Below, in pieces: positions 44,829 through 55,859 of a stretch of DNA of 64,000 bases. How positions within the stretch are numbered: the first letter of the stretch is position 1; every line of letters begins with the position of its first letter. Source of the stretch: Caryophanon tenue (GTDB lineage Bacteria > Bacillota > Bacilli > Bacillales_A > Planococcaceae); contig NZ_MASJ01000001.1 of assembly GCF_001700315.1 (NCBI RefSeq), positions 372,001 through 436,000 of the forward strand. Reading direction: 5' to 3'. The translations under genes were made by a program, and so were the position numbers. The notes below the pieces were generated by a model. It was not told the DNA's origin and did no database searches. It saw only the letters and a program-made list of their open reading frames with translations.

Positions 44829-45542
44829 GTGAGTATTCAAGTTTTTGCGCATCGAGGTGCGTCGCTGCATGCTTTTGAAAATACACAAAAAGCATTTGAG
44901 ACTGCATTCATACACAAAGCAGATGGCATTGAATTAGACGTCCAATTAACAAAAGACGGACAGGCCGTTATTTTTCATGATTTAGATTTACGTCGTCTAA
45001 CAGGGAAAGCTGGACGAGTGGATATGATTACATTAGCAGAATTACAGCGCCGAAAAGTAGGGAAACGTTTCCGTCGTTTTTTCGGTGCGCCAATTTTAAC
45101 ATTTCATGAAGTAGTTGCATGGGCAAATGCACAGCAAATGCCACTCAATATTGAATTAAAGGAAACATTTGTCGGGCAAGTAGAGGCGGTTCATCATTTA
45201 TTTTCATCGATTACATTGCCAGTAGGAAGCCACGTTTCCTCGTTCCATATCGATGTGTTGGCGTATGTGAAGCATTGTCGCCCTGATATAGAAACCGCGT
45301 ATTTAGTAAAAAAGGCATTTGATTGGCAATCGTTACCTGCCTATCCGTTTGTTGATGCGGTTCACGCTCATAAACGTTTGTACAAGCGACAAAATCTAGA
45401 GGCAGCAGCGGCGGCAAAAAAGCCATGTCGTTTTTACGGCATTGTTGGCAACGAATCGTTTTTACAAGCCCCGCATGATATTGTCATCGGGTGGATTGCT
45501 GATGATGTAACAGCTGTGCCGCGCATTCAACGCCAAACCTAA
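44829..45542 (+). CDS. glpQ: Glycerophosphodiester phosphodiesterase
   Basis: 237 aa. Cytosolic GDPD (no signal peptide) that hydrolyses glycerophosphodiesters to glycerol-3-phosphate plus alcohol. Signature FAHRGASLHAFENTQKAFET, GIELDVQLTKDGQAVIFHDL (metal Glu/Asp and catalytic His), and NIELKET. GTG 44829 directly abuts the stop of the upstream gene, with GGGGAG 12 nt before it. Resembles B. subtilis YqiK; its product would feed glpD. Confidence 0.9.
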   Translation: MSIQVFAHRGASLHAFENTQKAFETAFIHKADGIELDVQLTKDGQAVIFHDLDLRRLTGKAGRVDMITLAELQRRKVGKRFRRFFGAPILTFHEVVAWANAQQMPLNIELKETFVGQVEAVHHLFSSITLPVGSHVSSFHIDVLAYVKHCRPDIETAYLVKKAFDWQSLPAYPFVDAVHAHKRLYKRQNLEAAAAAKKPCRFYGIVGNESFLQAPHDIVIGWIADDVTAVPRIQRQT

Positions 45543-45578
45543 AAAATTCGCACACTTAATCGTGTGCGGATTTTTTTT
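45543..45578. terminator. Bidirectional terminator
   Basis: AAAT-t-CGCACAC pairs with GTGTGCG-g-ATTT, flanked by A and T runs. The last codons and stop of the minus-strand DUF2627 gene lie inside the stem. Confidence 0.85.
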
Positions 45579-45810
45579 GTTTCTGGAATTTTGGTGCGAC
45601 TTTGCCATTTTTGCGGTCACGATGCAGTAAAAAACCTGCAAAGAAGCCGAAGCCAATCGCAAAGCTAACAATGCCGACAATAAACTGTAACCATAGCCAC
45701 GGAATTGGTGCCATTAAAATACCAAACAATGTATCGCGCATTAATTTAATGCCGAATGCAGCTAGGACAGCAGGAATACATAACACTAAAAATGCTAAAA
45801 AACGACCCAT
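45556..45810 (-). CDS. yqzF: DUF2627 small membrane protein (YqzF-like)
   Basis: 84 aa with two membrane helices (RFLAFLVLCIPAVLAAFGIK; LQFIVGIVSFAIGFGFFAGF) and a basic tail (HRDRKNGKVAPKFQKQKK). DUF2627 family, located next to yqiK/glpQ in Bacillus too. ATG 45810 follows AAAGGGGTGG by 6 nt; the longer frame from 45894 has no such site. Function unknown. Confidence 0.8.
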   Translation of the reverse strand: MGRFLAFLVLCIPAVLAAFGIKLMRDTLFGILMAPIPWLWLQFIVGIVSFAIGFGFFAGFLLHRDRKNGKVAPKFQKQKKSAHD

Positions 45811-46070
45811 ACAGCCACCCCTTTGATGTCGTAGTAAAGCTTCGTTCTGCTTTAAGCATATCACGAAAAAAATGAGATGCCACTGGTGAATCATGTCATG
45901 TGAAAAAAATGTTATTCGTCACTATCTATTCTTGGCACTATATGAGATGATTTCGATTTAGAAAATATTGAAAATTTTGAATATATTATATAAGAAAGTT
46001 TTTAATTGCTTGTTGGACAATAAAACGTTATGTTATAGAAAATAAATGATTTTTCGAGAGGATGAGTGTT

Positions 46071-47171
46071 ATGGAGATTTTCGCATACATGGAGAAATAT
46101 GATTATGAACAAGTGGTGTTTTGCCAAGATAAAGCATCGGGGTTAAAGGCAATTATTGCTATTCATGACACAACATTAGGTCCAGCACTTGGTGGGACAC
46201 GTATGTGGACGTATCAAACGGAAGATCAAGCAATTGAAGATGCTCTACGCTTAGCGCGTGGAATGACATATAAAAATGCAGCAGCAGGGTTAAATTTAGG
46301 CGGCGGGAAAACCGTAATTATCGGTGACCCGTTTAAAGATAAAAACGAAGAAATGTTCCGCGCATTAGGGCGTTTCGTACAAGGACTGAATGGTCGCTAC
46401 ATTACGGCAGAAGACGTTGGAACAACTGTAATGGACATGGATTTAATTCATGAAGAGACCGATTATGTAACAGGCGTTTCGGAAGCATTTGGTTCGTCAG
46501 GGAATCCATCACCGATGACTGCATATGGTGTGTACTTAGGTATGAAAGCATCAGCAAAAGAGGCGTTTGGTAGCGATATGTTAGAAGGCAAAACAATTGC
46601 GGTGCAAGGTTTAGGGAATGTAGCCTATTCAATGTGCGAGTATTTGCATAAAGAAGGTGCCAAGCTAATTGTGACAGATATTAATAAAGCAGCAGTAGAC
46701 CGTGCAGTTGAGGCGTTTGGTGCAACGGCAGTGGACCCGAATGATATTTATAAGCAAGAAGCGGATATTTTCTCACCATGTGCATTAGGCGCAATTGTGA
46801 ATGATACAACGCTTGATCAAATGAAATTCCGTGTCATTGCAGGCTCGGCGAACAACCAATTAGCAGAATCGCGTCACGGACAAATTTTATACGAGCGCGG
46901 TATTGTGTATGCGCCCGATTATGTAATTAATGCAGGTGGCGTTATTAATGTGGCGGATGAGTTATACGGCTACAATCACGAACGAGCAAAAGCACGCGTT
47001 GAAAAAATTTACGGCAGCTTAGAAAAAATATTTGCGATTTCACACGACGAAAAGATTCCAACATATTTAGCAGCGAACCGTTTAGCAGAGCAACGTATTG
47101 CATCAGTTGCTAAATCACGTAGTCAGTTTTTACAAAATGGTAAACATATTTTAAACATGAAAAAGGGGTGA
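46071..47171 (+). CDS. bcd: Leucine dehydrogenase
   Basis: 366 aa. NAD-dependent oxidative deamination of Leu, Val and Ile to branched-chain 2-oxoacids. [20 protein letters not shown], catalytic Lys80 in [13 protein letters not shown] (Lys68 in [10 protein letters not shown]), NAD fold [14 protein letters not shown]. With ATG 46071 (GAGAGG 9 nt upstream) the lysines fall on the canonical numbering. First gene of the bkd cluster. Unlike B. subtilis, ptb does not precede it and buk does not follow. Confidence 0.96.
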   Translation: MEIFAYMEKYDYEQVVFCQDKASGLKAIIAIHDTTLGPALGGTRMWTYQTEDQAIEDALRLARGMTYKNAAAGLNLGGGKTVIIGDPFKDKNEEMFRALGRFVQGLNGRYITAEDVGTTVMDMDLIHEETDYVTGVSEAFGSSGNPSPMTAYGVYLGMKASAKEAFGSDMLEGKTIAVQGLGNVAYSMCEYLHKEGAKLIVTDINKAAVDRAVEAFGATAVDPNDIYKQEADIFSPCALGAIVNDTTLDQMKFRVIAGSANNQLAESRHGQILYERGIVYAPDYVINAGGVINVADELYGYNHERAKARVEKIYGSLEKIFAISHDEKIPTYLAANRLAEQRIASVAKSRSQFLQNGKHILNMKKG

Positions 47172-47177
47172 CCGAGT

Positions 47178-48605
47178 ATGGCGGAAAACTATGATGTAGT
47201 GGTCATTGGAGGAGGCCCTGGTGGCTATAGTGCAGCGATTCGTGCCGCACAATTAGGGATGAAAGTAGCGCTTGTCGAAAAAGAAGCAGTTGGTGGCACG
47301 TGTTTACATCGTGGTTGTATGCCAACGAAGACGTATTTAGAGTCTGCTACGCGTTTACGCCAAGCACGTGAACAAGCAGAGTACGGCATTATTACCGATA
47401 CACCAACATTTCAGTTTGAAGCTGCTTTTACACGGAAAAATCGCATTGTAGCAGAGTTACAAGCAGGTATTGAAAGCTTGCTAAAAAAGGGCAAAATTAG
47501 TGTGTATAGCGGCTATGCACGTATTTTAGGACCGTCGATTTTCTCGCCAATGCCAGGTACGATTTCAGTTGAACAAGAAAACGGTGAAGAAAATATTATG
47601 TTATTGCCACAGCATATTATTGTAGCAACGGGTAGCAAACCTCGAAAAATGGAAGCGTTATCATTTGATGGTGAACGTATCGTATCCTCGGACCATTTAG
47701 TTCAGATGGAGCAGTTACCAACGAGCATACTCATTGTTGGTGGTGGCGTAATTGGTGTTGAATGGGCATCGATGTTTATTGATGTCGGTGTTGAAGTCAC
47801 GCTTGTCGAGACAGCTGCACATATTTTACCGCAGGCGGATAAGGATATTGCCAAAGAAGTCGAGAAGCAATTACGCGGACGCGGTGTCACGGTTTATACA
47901 AATGCGGCGTTACAGCTTGAAACAGTAGACGTGCAACAACATGGTGTAACAGCTACCATTGTGCAAGGTGAAGAGAAACATGTTATTGACGTAGAAAAAG
48001 CATGCTTAGCGATTGGTCGTGAAGCAAATGTGACAGACTTAGGTTTACAAAATACCGAAATTGTTGTGGAACATGGCTATATTCGTGTCAATGAACATTA
48101 TCAAACGAAAGAAGCACATATATACGCGATTGGCGATTGCATTGCAACACCGCAGCTGGCACATGTCGCAATGCGAGAAGGAATGCTAGCAGCAGAGCAT
48201 ATTGCAGGACAGAAAATAGAGCCGGTTAATCCATTGCATGTACCAGCCTGTATTTATAGCTATCCAGAAGCTGCATATATCGGCATGACAGAGGCGCAGG
48301 CAAAGGAAGCCTATAGCCAAAATATACGCGTTGCGAAAATGCCGTTAAGTGCGGTTGGGAAAGCACGTGTACATGGTGAAACGGCAGGCTTTATTAAGGT
48401 GATTGAACATGCAGAGACAAACGATATTATCGGCGTGCATATTGTTGGCACACAAGCGACCGAGTTAATTGCTCATAGCAGCTTAGCGATGACAGTCAAT
48501 GCAAGTGGGGAAGAAGTAGGGCTTGCGATTATGGCACATCCAACGGTAGCAGAAGGGCTAGGCGAAGCGGCATTATTGCTTGATAAACGCGCGATTCATT
48601 TTTAA
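47178..48605 (+). CDS. lpdV: Dihydrolipoyl dehydrogenase (E3) of branched-chain complex
   Basis: 475 aa. FAD disulfide reductase that reoxidises lipoyl groups. VVIGGGPGGYSAAIRAAQLG (FAD), redox pair GGTCLHRGCMPTK, second Rossmann ILIVGGGVIGVEWAS (NAD), YAIGDC, and the C-terminal AHPTVAEGLGEA (catalytic His-Pro/Glu). Lies 6 nt after bcd with Shine-Dalgarno AAGGGGTG. Confidence 0.95.
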   Translation: MAENYDVVVIGGGPGGYSAAIRAAQLGMKVALVEKEAVGGTCLHRGCMPTKTYLESATRLRQAREQAEYGIITDTPTFQFEAAFTRKNRIVAELQAGIESLLKKGKISVYSGYARILGPSIFSPMPGTISVEQENGEENIMLLPQHIIVATGSKPRKMEALSFDGERIVSSDHLVQMEQLPTSILIVGGGVIGVEWASMFIDVGVEVTLVETAAHILPQADKDIAKEVEKQLRGRGVTVYTNAALQLETVDVQQHGVTATIVQGEEKHVIDVEKACLAIGREANVTDLGLQNTEIVVEHGYIRVNEHYQTKEAHIYAIGDCIATPQLAHVAMREGMLAAEHIAGQKIEPVNPLHVPACIYSYPEAAYIGMTEAQAKEAYSQNIRVAKMPLSAVGKARVHGETAGFIKVIEHAETNDIIGVHIVGTQATELIAHSSLAMTVNASGEEVGLAIMAHPTVAEGLGEAALLLDKRAIHF

Positions 48606-48623
48606 CAGACAGGGGATGGTTAG

Positions 48624-49610
48624 ATGAAGCATCAAGAACTTGGTTTATCGAATGAGCAAGTCATTGATATGTATTACACGATGCTACTTGCACGAAAGTT
48701 AGATGAGCGTATGTGGTTGCTCAACCGTTCAGGAAAAGTACCGTTTGTTATTTCGGGGCAAGGGCAAGAGGCGGCACAAGTAGGAGCGGCATTTGCGCTA
48801 AACCCACAAGAGGATTATGTTGCACCATACTATCGTGATTTAGCCGTTGTTTTACGCTTCGGTATGACAGCGAAGCATATTATGTTATCAGCCTTTGCAA
48901 AAGCAGAAGACCCAAACTCAGGTGGGCGTCAAATGCCGGGGCATTTTGGCTATAAAAAGGGTAATATTTTATCAGGCTCTTCACCGGTTGCAACGCAAAT
49001 TCCACATGCGGTTGGTGTGGCGCTGGCAGGAAAAATGGATGGCAAAGATTTTGTCACATTTGTATCGCTTGGCGAAGGGTCAACAAACCAAGGGGATTTT
49101 CATGAAGGATTGAACTTTGCAGGGGTGCATAAACTACCGGTCATTACATTTGTTGAAAATAATCGTTACGCTATTTCTGTACCGTTTGAAAAGCAAGTAG
49201 CATCTGCTACGGTTGCTGAACGTGCATCTAGCTATGGCATGCAAGGGGTTCGCGTTGACGGTACAGACCCGTTAGAAGTATACCGCGTCACAAAGGAAGC
49301 GGTAGCGCGTGCGAAAAATGGCGAAGGTGGCACAATTATTGAAGCGATGACATTGCGACTCACTGCGCATTCTTCGGATGATGACCAACGCCAATATCGT
49401 TCAAGTGAAGAGTTAGAGGCACAGAAGGAGCAAGACCCTTTACCACGTTTTGAGGCGTATTTAGTCGAACACGGTGTACTAGATACCGCGGCACTAGAAA
49501 ACATGCATCAAGACATTAAACAACTGGTGAACGAAGCGACAGATTATGCAGAGGAAGCGCCATATGCAACACCAGAGACAGCATTACAATACGTGTACGG
49601 TGAGGAGTGA
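48624..49610 (+). CDS. bkdAA: Branched-chain 2-oxoacid dehydrogenase E1 alpha
   Basis: 328 aa. ThDP-dependent decarboxylase alpha subunit. GQGQEAAQVGAAFAL, GRQMPGHFGYKKGNI, ThDP/Mg motif VSLGEGSTNQGDFHEGLNFA, ENNRYAISVPFEKQ, and the phosphorylation-loop region RLTAHSSDDDQRQYR. Its stop (TGA) overlaps the E1 beta GTG frame, but the better beta start is 49616. Confidence 0.95.
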   Translation: MKHQELGLSNEQVIDMYYTMLLARKLDERMWLLNRSGKVPFVISGQGQEAAQVGAAFALNPQEDYVAPYYRDLAVVLRFGMTAKHIMLSAFAKAEDPNSGGRQMPGHFGYKKGNILSGSSPVATQIPHAVGVALAGKMDGKDFVTFVSLGEGSTNQGDFHEGLNFAGVHKLPVITFVENNRYAISVPFEKQVASATVAERASSYGMQGVRVDGTDPLEVYRVTKEAVARAKNGEGGTIIEAMTLRLTAHSSDDDQRQYRSSEELEAQKEQDPLPRFEAYLVEHGVLDTAALENMHQDIKQLVNEATDYAEEAPYATPETALQYVYGEE

Positions 49611-49615
49611 GACGG

Positions 49616-50599
49616 ATGCCAATGATGAGTTATATTGATGCGATTACGCTGGCAATGAAGGAAGAAATGGAACGTGACCCGAATGTGTTTGTATTAGGGG
49701 AAGACGTTGGACATAAAGGTGGCGTATTTAAAGCAACAAAAGGCTTACATGAACAGTTTGGCGAAGCACGTGTACTGGACACACCACTTGCGGAAAGTGC
49801 GATTGTCGGTGTAGCGATTGGAGCAGCGATGTATGGCAAGCGTCCGATTGCTGAAATGCAGTTTGCGGATTTTATTATGCCCGCTGTGAATCAAATTGTA
49901 TCGGAAGCAGCAAAGATGCGTTACCGTTCAAATAACGATTGGCATTGTCCACTTGTTGTGCGTGCGCCATTTGGGGGTGGCGTTCATGGGGCGCTGTATC
50001 ATTCGCAATCTGTGGAGGCGCTATTTGCAGGGACACCCGGTTTAAAAATTGTTATTCCGTCTACACCATATGATGCCAAGGGGTTGTTAAAAGCAGCTGT
50101 ACGTGATGAGGATCCCGTATTGTTCTTTGAGCATAAGCGTGCATATCGTTTATTAAAAGGCAATGTACCAGAAGATGATTATATTGTACCGATAGGCAAA
50201 GCAGATGTGAAACGTGAAGGCAGTGATATAACGGTTATTACGTATGGCTTATGTGTTCACTTTGCGATGCAGGCAGCGGATCGTTTAGCAAGTGACGGCA
50301 TTGAAGTTGAGATTGTTGACTTACGCACAGTGTACCCGCTCGATAAAGAAGCGATTATTGAAGCGGCGAAAAAGACAGGTAAGGTATTACTTGTTACGGA
50401 AGATAATAAAGAAGGCAGCATTATGAGTGAGGTGGCAGCCATTATTAGCGAGCATTGCTTATTCGACTTAGATGCGCCGATTCGACGTTTAGCTGGCCCA
50501 GATGTACCAGCCATGCCGTATGCACCAACAATGGAAAAATTCTTTATGATGAATCCAGATAAAATTGAACATGCGATGCGCGAGCTTGCGGCATTTTAA
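49616..50599 (+). CDS. bkdAB: Branched-chain 2-oxoacid dehydrogenase E1 beta
   Basis: 327 aa. Beta subunit completing the ThDP site: SYIDAITLAMKEEMERDPNV, LGEDVGHKGGVFKATKGLHE, DTPLAESAIVGVAIGAAMYG, and RAPFGGGVHGALYHSQSVEA. ATG 49616 follows GAGGAG by 7 nt and gives the 327-aa length usual in Bacillus. Confidence 0.95.
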   Translation: MPMMSYIDAITLAMKEEMERDPNVFVLGEDVGHKGGVFKATKGLHEQFGEARVLDTPLAESAIVGVAIGAAMYGKRPIAEMQFADFIMPAVNQIVSEAAKMRYRSNNDWHCPLVVRAPFGGGVHGALYHSQSVEALFAGTPGLKIVIPSTPYDAKGLLKAAVRDEDPVLFFEHKRAYRLLKGNVPEDDYIVPIGKADVKREGSDITVITYGLCVHFAMQAADRLASDGIEVEIVDLRTVYPLDKEAIIEAAKKTGKVLLVTEDNKEGSIMSEVAAIISEHCLFDLDAPIRRLAGPDVPAMPYAPTMEKFFMMNPDKIEHAMRELAAF

Positions 50600-50614
50600 T
50601 AGGAGGGATAAGCG

Positions 50615-51898
50615 ATGAAGAATATTACGATGCCACAGCTGGGTGAAAGTGTTACAGAAGGAACGATTGAGCGATGGATTGTACAACCGGGTGAGCGTGT
50701 TGAGAAATATGACCCGATTGCAGAAGTACAAACGGATAAAGTAATGGCGGAAGTGCCAAGCTCGTTTAGCGGCATAATGGGTGAGCATATTGCACAAGTG
50801 GGCGATGTCGTACCTGTTGGTGATGTCATTTGTACGATTGATACAGGCGAAGGGACAACTGAGGAGTCAGCACCCGTACCGCAGCAAACACCGAAGCCAC
50901 AAGAGCAATCAAAACAAACAGCTGTACCACAAGCAAAAAAAGCAGGCAGTCATGCACGTTATTCACCGGTAGTGATGCGTTTAGCTGCTGAGCATAATAT
51001 TGATTTACAGCAAGTAGTCGGCACAGGAGCGAGCGGTCGGATTACACGAAACGATATTAAGCGTGTCATTGAAGACGGCATACCGGTAAGTGCTCCGACA
51101 CCAGCACCAGCACGAGCAGAAGCAGTTGTTGAGCAAGCCCAAACGACAACATCTGCACCACAAAAGAAAATTACGAAAGAAACGCTCGATGATAACGGAG
51201 ATACATTAATCCCAGTGAGTAGTGTACGCCGTGCTATTGCCGAAAAAATGACGCGTAGCTTACATGAAATTCCACATGCATGGATGGCGATGGAAATTGA
51301 TGTGACAAATTTAGTGAAATACCGCAATGAAGTGAAAGATGCATTTTATGAACGAGAAGGTTTTAAGCTAACATACTTACCGTTCTTCATTGAAGCGGTA
51401 GCGAAAGCATTAAAAAAATTCCCGCTTCTCAACAGCACATGGGAAGGCGATGTCATTCGTCAGCATAAAGATGTACACATTTCCATTGCAGTTGCAACAG
51501 ATGATGCGCTATACGTACCTGTTATTAAACACGCAGATGATTATTCAGTACGAGGCTTAGCGAAGCAGCTAAATCGTTTAACGACAGCTGTTCGTGAAGG
51601 TACAATGACGATGGAGCAAATGCAAGGCGGTACATTTACAGTAAACAACACCGGTGCATTTGGCTCTACATTATCAAAAGGCATTATTAACCATCCGCAA
51701 GCTGCTATAATACAGATTGAATCTATTAATCAAAAACCAGTATTTATAGAAGAAAATGTATTAGCAGGACGATATATGACAAATTTATGTATATCAATTG
51801 ACCATAGAATTTTAGATGGCTTAATTTGCGGAAAATTTCTACAGCACGTAAAATTTTTACTCGAAAACTTCGATAAACAGCAGATGTCAGTCGACTGA
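50615..51898 (+). CDS. bkdB: Branched-chain 2-oxoacid dehydrogenase E2 (dihydrolipoamide acyltransferase)
   Basis: 427 aa. One lipoyl domain (residues about 1-75, lipoyl Lys in VQTDKVMAEVPSS), a Pro/Gln-rich linker, the peripheral subunit-binding domain (YSPVVMRLAAEHNIDLQQVV with GTGASGRITRNDIK), a second linker, and the catalytic domain ending in SIDHRILDGLICGKFL, with the HRxxDG active site intact. It needs LipM-derived lipoate. Last gene before a terminator. Confidence 0.96.
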   Translation: MKNITMPQLGESVTEGTIERWIVQPGERVEKYDPIAEVQTDKVMAEVPSSFSGIMGEHIAQVGDVVPVGDVICTIDTGEGTTEESAPVPQQTPKPQEQSKQTAVPQAKKAGSHARYSPVVMRLAAEHNIDLQQVVGTGASGRITRNDIKRVIEDGIPVSAPTPAPARAEAVVEQAQTTTSAPQKKITKETLDDNGDTLIPVSSVRRAIAEKMTRSLHEIPHAWMAMEIDVTNLVKYRNEVKDAFYEREGFKLTYLPFFIEAVAKALKKFPLLNSTWEGDVIRQHKDVHISIAVATDDALYVPVIKHADDYSVRGLAKQLNRLTTAVREGTMTMEQMQGGTFTVNNTGAFGSTLSKGIINHPQAAIIQIESINQKPVFIEENVLAGRYMTNLCISIDHRILDGLICGKFLQHVKFLLENFDKQQMSVD

Positions 51899-51904
51899 AA
51901 ACGC

Positions 51905-51943
51905 AGCGAAACCCGATGAAATATAGGGTTTCGCTAATTTTTT
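51905..51943 (+). terminator. Terminator after bkd cluster
   Basis: AGCGAAACCC pairs with GGGTTTCGCT, followed by a T-rich run (AATTTTTT). Confidence 0.88.
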
Positions 51944-51946
51944 GCT

Positions 51947-51974
51947 TTGAACTCTCGCATTTATGTTATAGAAT
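51947..51974 (+). promoter_or_regulatory. Probable SigA promoter of the mutAB-meaB operon
   Basis: TTGAAC (51947-51952), 16-nt spacer, TAGAAT (51969-51974), starting right after the bkd terminator, so the mut operon is likely a separate transcript. Confidence 0.55.
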
Positions 51975-52020
51975 AGAAAACAGAAACATCTAAGGGGGGA
52001 AAGCTAGTATAGCGTCCACT

Positions 52021-53712
52021 ATGGCAAATACGATGAAAAATATTGAATTTAACGCTGCTTCTTATTCAGAGTGGCAAGACGCGGCAGTGAAAGCATTGAA
52101 AGGAAAACCTTTCGAATCACTGTTTACAAAAACGGCAGAAGGAATCACTCTGGAGCCACTGTATACACAACAAATGCTAATTGATCGTTTAGGTGAACAA
52201 TTAGAGAAGCAAGTTGCAACAGTTCGTGCGAATAAATTTTCAAATGACTTTACAGTTGCACAGCAAGTATACGGCGATACGGCAGAAAGCTTTATTGAAA
52301 ACTTAAAGGATTCGTTAGCACGTGGTAACGAAGCATTAACAATTGATAGCCGTGTAAACTTCATATGGGATGAAGCCGTACTTGTACAAATCGCAGATTA
52401 TTTAACTGAATATTCATTTAAACTGATTGTACAAGGACAAGATGATGCGCTATTAAAGGCATTTGACTATATTGCGGACGACAAGGCTTCTCAAGTGGAA
52501 GGCTTTATTATTTCAACAGAAACGGTAACGCTTTCAAAGTTCGGAAAAGTTCGAACTTATTGTGCAAACGCTGTTACAGTGCATAATGCAGGCGCAACAG
52601 CAGTTCAAGAATTAGCATATGTTTTAGCATCGGCAGCTAAATATGCGAATGAAGAACAAGATTTCGACACATTTGCATCAAAATTTTTCGTAAACTTCGC
52701 AATTGACACACAATTCTTTATGGAAGTAGCGAAAGTTCGTGCGATGAAAGTGTTATGGCAAGCCTTTACGGCAGCTTATGGTGCAAACGGGGCTGTACCA
52801 GTTGTAGCGGAAACGTCAGTACGTAGCTTCTCTAAATATGATGTATACGTAAACTTATTACGTGCTGGTAACGAAGCGTTATCAGGTGCAATCGGCGGTG
52901 TGGACTTCTTCACGGTACATCCACATGATGTGTTATCAAAACCGACTGAGCAGTCAATTCGTATTGCACGCAACGTACAATTAGTATTAAAAGAAGAAAC
53001 ACATGTATTAAAAGTACAAGACCCAGCTGGTGGTTCATACTTCGTTGAAGATTTAACGGCAGCACTTGTAAAAGATGCATGGGCATACTTCTTACAAATT
53101 GAAGAAGCGGGTGGCTTAGATGCGTTCGCAGCACAATTTGACGCAGATGTACAAGCGGCATATGAAGCACGTGTGAAAGCAACACAATCACGTAAGCAAT
53201 CATTAATCGGTACAAATATTTACGCCAACCCACAAGATGAAGTAGCGCAAGAGGAAAATGGTCAATTCGCAGACGTACAACGTATTGCTATACCATTTGA
53301 AACATTACGTGCAGAAGCAGTCGCTTCAAACGTAAAAGCTGCAGTTGTATCATTCGGTGAGTTAAAGAAAGTAAAACCACGCGCTGATTTCGTATCAGGT
53401 ATTTTAAATACAGTAGGCATCGTGCCTGAAAAAACAGCACCGTTTGCAACAGTACAAGAAGTACAAGCATACTTATCACAAACGGATGCATCATATATTA
53501 TCATCGCAGCAACAGATGATGATGTGAAAGAGCATATCGCGGCGATTTTAACAGCGAAAAAAGATGGTCAAGTTGTAGACGTAGCGGGTCGTTTCAAAGA
53601 AGACGAAGCAGCATTTGCACAAGCAGGTGTTGATGGTTACGTATTTGCAGGCCAAAATATTATTGAAAAAGTACAAGGTGTTCTAGCAACAACGAAGGAG
53701 GTTCAGCGATGA
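52021..53712 (+). CDS. mutA: Methylmalonyl-CoA mutase small (beta) subunit
   Basis: 563 aa. Catalytically inactive partner of MutB, related by duplication. It has the TIM-barrel family pattern ([40 protein letters not shown]) and a degenerate C-terminal B12-like domain lacking DxHxxG. The strong AAGGGGGGA site ends 20 nt before ATG 52021, which is too far. An in-frame AUA at 52009 sits 9 nt from it, so initiation may be at a non-standard codon; ATG 52021 is used here by convention. The stop overlaps mutB by 4 nt. Confidence 0.93.
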   Translation: MANTMKNIEFNAASYSEWQDAAVKALKGKPFESLFTKTAEGITLEPLYTQQMLIDRLGEQLEKQVATVRANKFSNDFTVAQQVYGDTAESFIENLKDSLARGNEALTIDSRVNFIWDEAVLVQIADYLTEYSFKLIVQGQDDALLKAFDYIADDKASQVEGFIISTETVTLSKFGKVRTYCANAVTVHNAGATAVQELAYVLASAAKYANEEQDFDTFASKFFVNFAIDTQFFMEVAKVRAMKVLWQAFTAAYGANGAVPVVAETSVRSFSKYDVYVNLLRAGNEALSGAIGGVDFFTVHPHDVLSKPTEQSIRIARNVQLVLKEETHVLKVQDPAGGSYFVEDLTAALVKDAWAYFLQIEEAGGLDAFAAQFDADVQAAYEARVKATQSRKQSLIGTNIYANPQDEVAQEENGQFADVQRIAIPFETLRAEAVASNVKAAVVSFGELKKVKPRADFVSGILNTVGIVPEKTAPFATVQEVQAYLSQTDASYIIIAATDDDVKEHIAAILTAKKDGQVVDVAGRFKEDEAAFAQAGVDGYVFAGQNIIEKVQGVLATTKEVQR

Positions 53713-55859
53713 GCAAGCCAAATTTTAACACAGTCGCAATTGAAGATGTATTAGCACAAAACAGCGAGCACGCTTCAAGCACGTTTTTAACAAACGAAGG
53801 CATTGAAGTGAAAAATGTTTATACAGCTCAAGATACAGAAGGGTTAAAACATTTAGATGATGTAGCTGGTATTGCGCCAAATACACGTGGACCTTACCCA
53901 ACAATGTATGTAGCTCGTCCTTGGACAGTACGCCAATACGCTGGTTTCTCTACAGCAGAAGAATCAAATGCGTTCTACAAGCGTAACTTAGCGATGGGTC
54001 AAAAAGGCTTATCGGTAGCGTTTGACTTAGCCACACACCGTGGTTACGACTCAGATCATGAGCGCGTAAAAGGTGACGTTGGTAAAGCAGGTGTAGCAAT
54101 TGACTCAGTAGAAGATATGAAAATTTTATTTGACTCAATTCCACTTGACCAAATGTCTGTATCGATGACAATGAACGGGGCAGTATTACCAATCTTAGCA
54201 TTCTACATCGTTGCAGCAGAAGAGCAAGGGGTAACACCTGAGCAATTAGCAGGGACAATTCAAAATGACATCTTAAAGGAATACATGGTACGTAATACGT
54301 ATATTTATCCACCAGCAATGTCGATGAAAATTATCGCTGATATTTTTGAATATACATCAAAATTCATGCCAAAGTTCAACTCTATTTCAATTTCGGGCTA
54401 CCACATTCAAGAGGCGGGTGCGACAAATGATATCGAGTTAGCATATACATTAGCAGATGGTCTTGAATATGTACGTACAGGTTTAGCGGCGGGTATCGAC
54501 ATCGATTCATTCGCACCGCGTTTATCATTCTTCTGGGCAATCGGTATGAACTATTACATGGAAGTGGCAAAAATGCGCGCAGCACGTCGTATTTGGGCAC
54601 AAATGATGTCAACGTTCAACCCGAAAAATCCGAAAACATTAGCATTACGTACACACTCTCAAACGTCTGGATGGTCATTAACAGAGCAAGATCCATTCAA
54701 CAACGTAACACGTACATTATTTGAAGCGAATGCCTCTGCAATGGGACATACACAATCACTTCACACGAACGCGTTAGATGAAGCGATTGCGTTACCGACA
54801 GACTTCTCAGCTCGTATTGCACGTAATACACAATTATTCTTACAAGAAGAAACAGGTATGACAAAAGTAATCGATCCATGGGGTGGCTCTTACTACGTTG
54901 AGAAGTTAACGGATGAGTTAACGGAAAAAGCATGGGCATTAATCGAGGAAATTGAAGAGCTTGGCGGTATGGCAAAAGCGATTGAAACAGGCTTACCGAA
55001 GATGAAAGTTGAAGAAGCAGCGGCAAAACGCCAAGCCAAAATCGACTCGACTTCAGAAACAATCGTTGGTGTAAACAAATATCGTTTAGCACAAGAAGAG
55101 CCAATCGAAATTTTAGATATCGACAACGCGTTAGTTCGTGAGCAACAAATTAAGCGTTTAGAGCAAATGAAAGCTGAACGTAACGAAGAAGAAGTGCAAA
55201 AGCATTTAGCTCGTTTAACACAAGCAGCAAAAGATGGCTCTGAAAACTTATTAGCAGTAGCCGTAGACGCAGCTCGTGCACGTGCGTCACTTGGTGAAAT
55301 TTCAGATGCGATTGAAGCGGTATCTGGTCGCCATAAAGCGGTTATCCGTTCAATTTCTGGTGTATATTCTGCAAACTACTCAGAGTCTGAGCAAATTACA
55401 GAAGTACAACAAATGACGGCAGAGTTCTTAGAAAACGAAGGGCGTCGTCCACGTATTTTAGTGGCGAAAATGGGTCAAGATGGTCACGACCGCGGTGCAA
55501 AAGTTGTAGCAACAGCTTACGCGGATATGGGCTTTGACGTAGATATTTCTCCATTATTTATGACACCAGCAGAAACAGCACAAATGGCTGTTGAAAATGA
55601 CGTTCACGTTGTGGGTGTATCAAGCTTAGCAGCAGGACATAAAACATTAGTACCTGAACTGCGTGACGAACTGAAAAAATTAGGTCGCGAAGATATTATT
55701 ATCGTTTGCGGCGGCGTTATCCCAGCGCAAGATTATGACTTCCTATATGAAAACGGTGCATCAGCAATTTTCGGACCTGGTACAGTATTACCTGTAGCGT
55801 CAATGAAATTAATTGAAATTATTTATGCGCGCTTAGGGTATGAGGAAGTGGCTGAATAA
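53709..55859 (+). CDS. mutB: Methylmalonyl-CoA mutase large (alpha) subunit
   Basis: 716 aa. Adenosylcobalamin enzyme converting (R)-methylmalonyl-CoA to succinyl-CoA. N-terminal substrate TIM barrel ([51 protein letters not shown]) and C-terminal cobalamin domain with Asp591-x-His593-x-x-Gly ([20 protein letters not shown]), where His is the lower Co ligand. ATGA overlap with mutA; TAATG overlap with meaB. Confidence 0.97.
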   Translation: MSKPNFNTVAIEDVLAQNSEHASSTFLTNEGIEVKNVYTAQDTEGLKHLDDVAGIAPNTRGPYPTMYVARPWTVRQYAGFSTAEESNAFYKRNLAMGQKGLSVAFDLATHRGYDSDHERVKGDVGKAGVAIDSVEDMKILFDSIPLDQMSVSMTMNGAVLPILAFYIVAAEEQGVTPEQLAGTIQNDILKEYMVRNTYIYPPAMSMKIIADIFEYTSKFMPKFNSISISGYHIQEAGATNDIELAYTLADGLEYVRTGLAAGIDIDSFAPRLSFFWAIGMNYYMEVAKMRAARRIWAQMMSTFNPKNPKTLALRTHSQTSGWSLTEQDPFNNVTRTLFEANASAMGHTQSLHTNALDEAIALPTDFSARIARNTQLFLQEETGMTKVIDPWGGSYYVEKLTDELTEKAWALIEEIEELGGMAKAIETGLPKMKVEEAAAKRQAKIDSTSETIVGVNKYRLAQEEPIEILDIDNALVREQQIKRLEQMKAERNEEEVQKHLARLTQAAKDGSENLLAVAVDAARARASLGEISDAIEAVSGRHKAVIRSISGVYSANYSESEQITEVQQMTAEFLENEGRRPRILVAKMGQDGHDRGAKVVATAYADMGFDVDISPLFMTPAETAQMAVENDVHVVGVSSLAAGHKTLVPELRDELKKLGREDIIIVCGGVIPAQDYDFLYENGASAIFGPGTVLPVASMKLIEIIYARLGYEEVAE

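Noticed and set aside
45930-45960. TTGGCAC upstream of leucine dehydrogenase as a possible SigL (sigma-54) -24 element
   Set aside because: No matching TTGC -12 element at the required 5-nt spacing, and no BkdR-type activator gene nearby.
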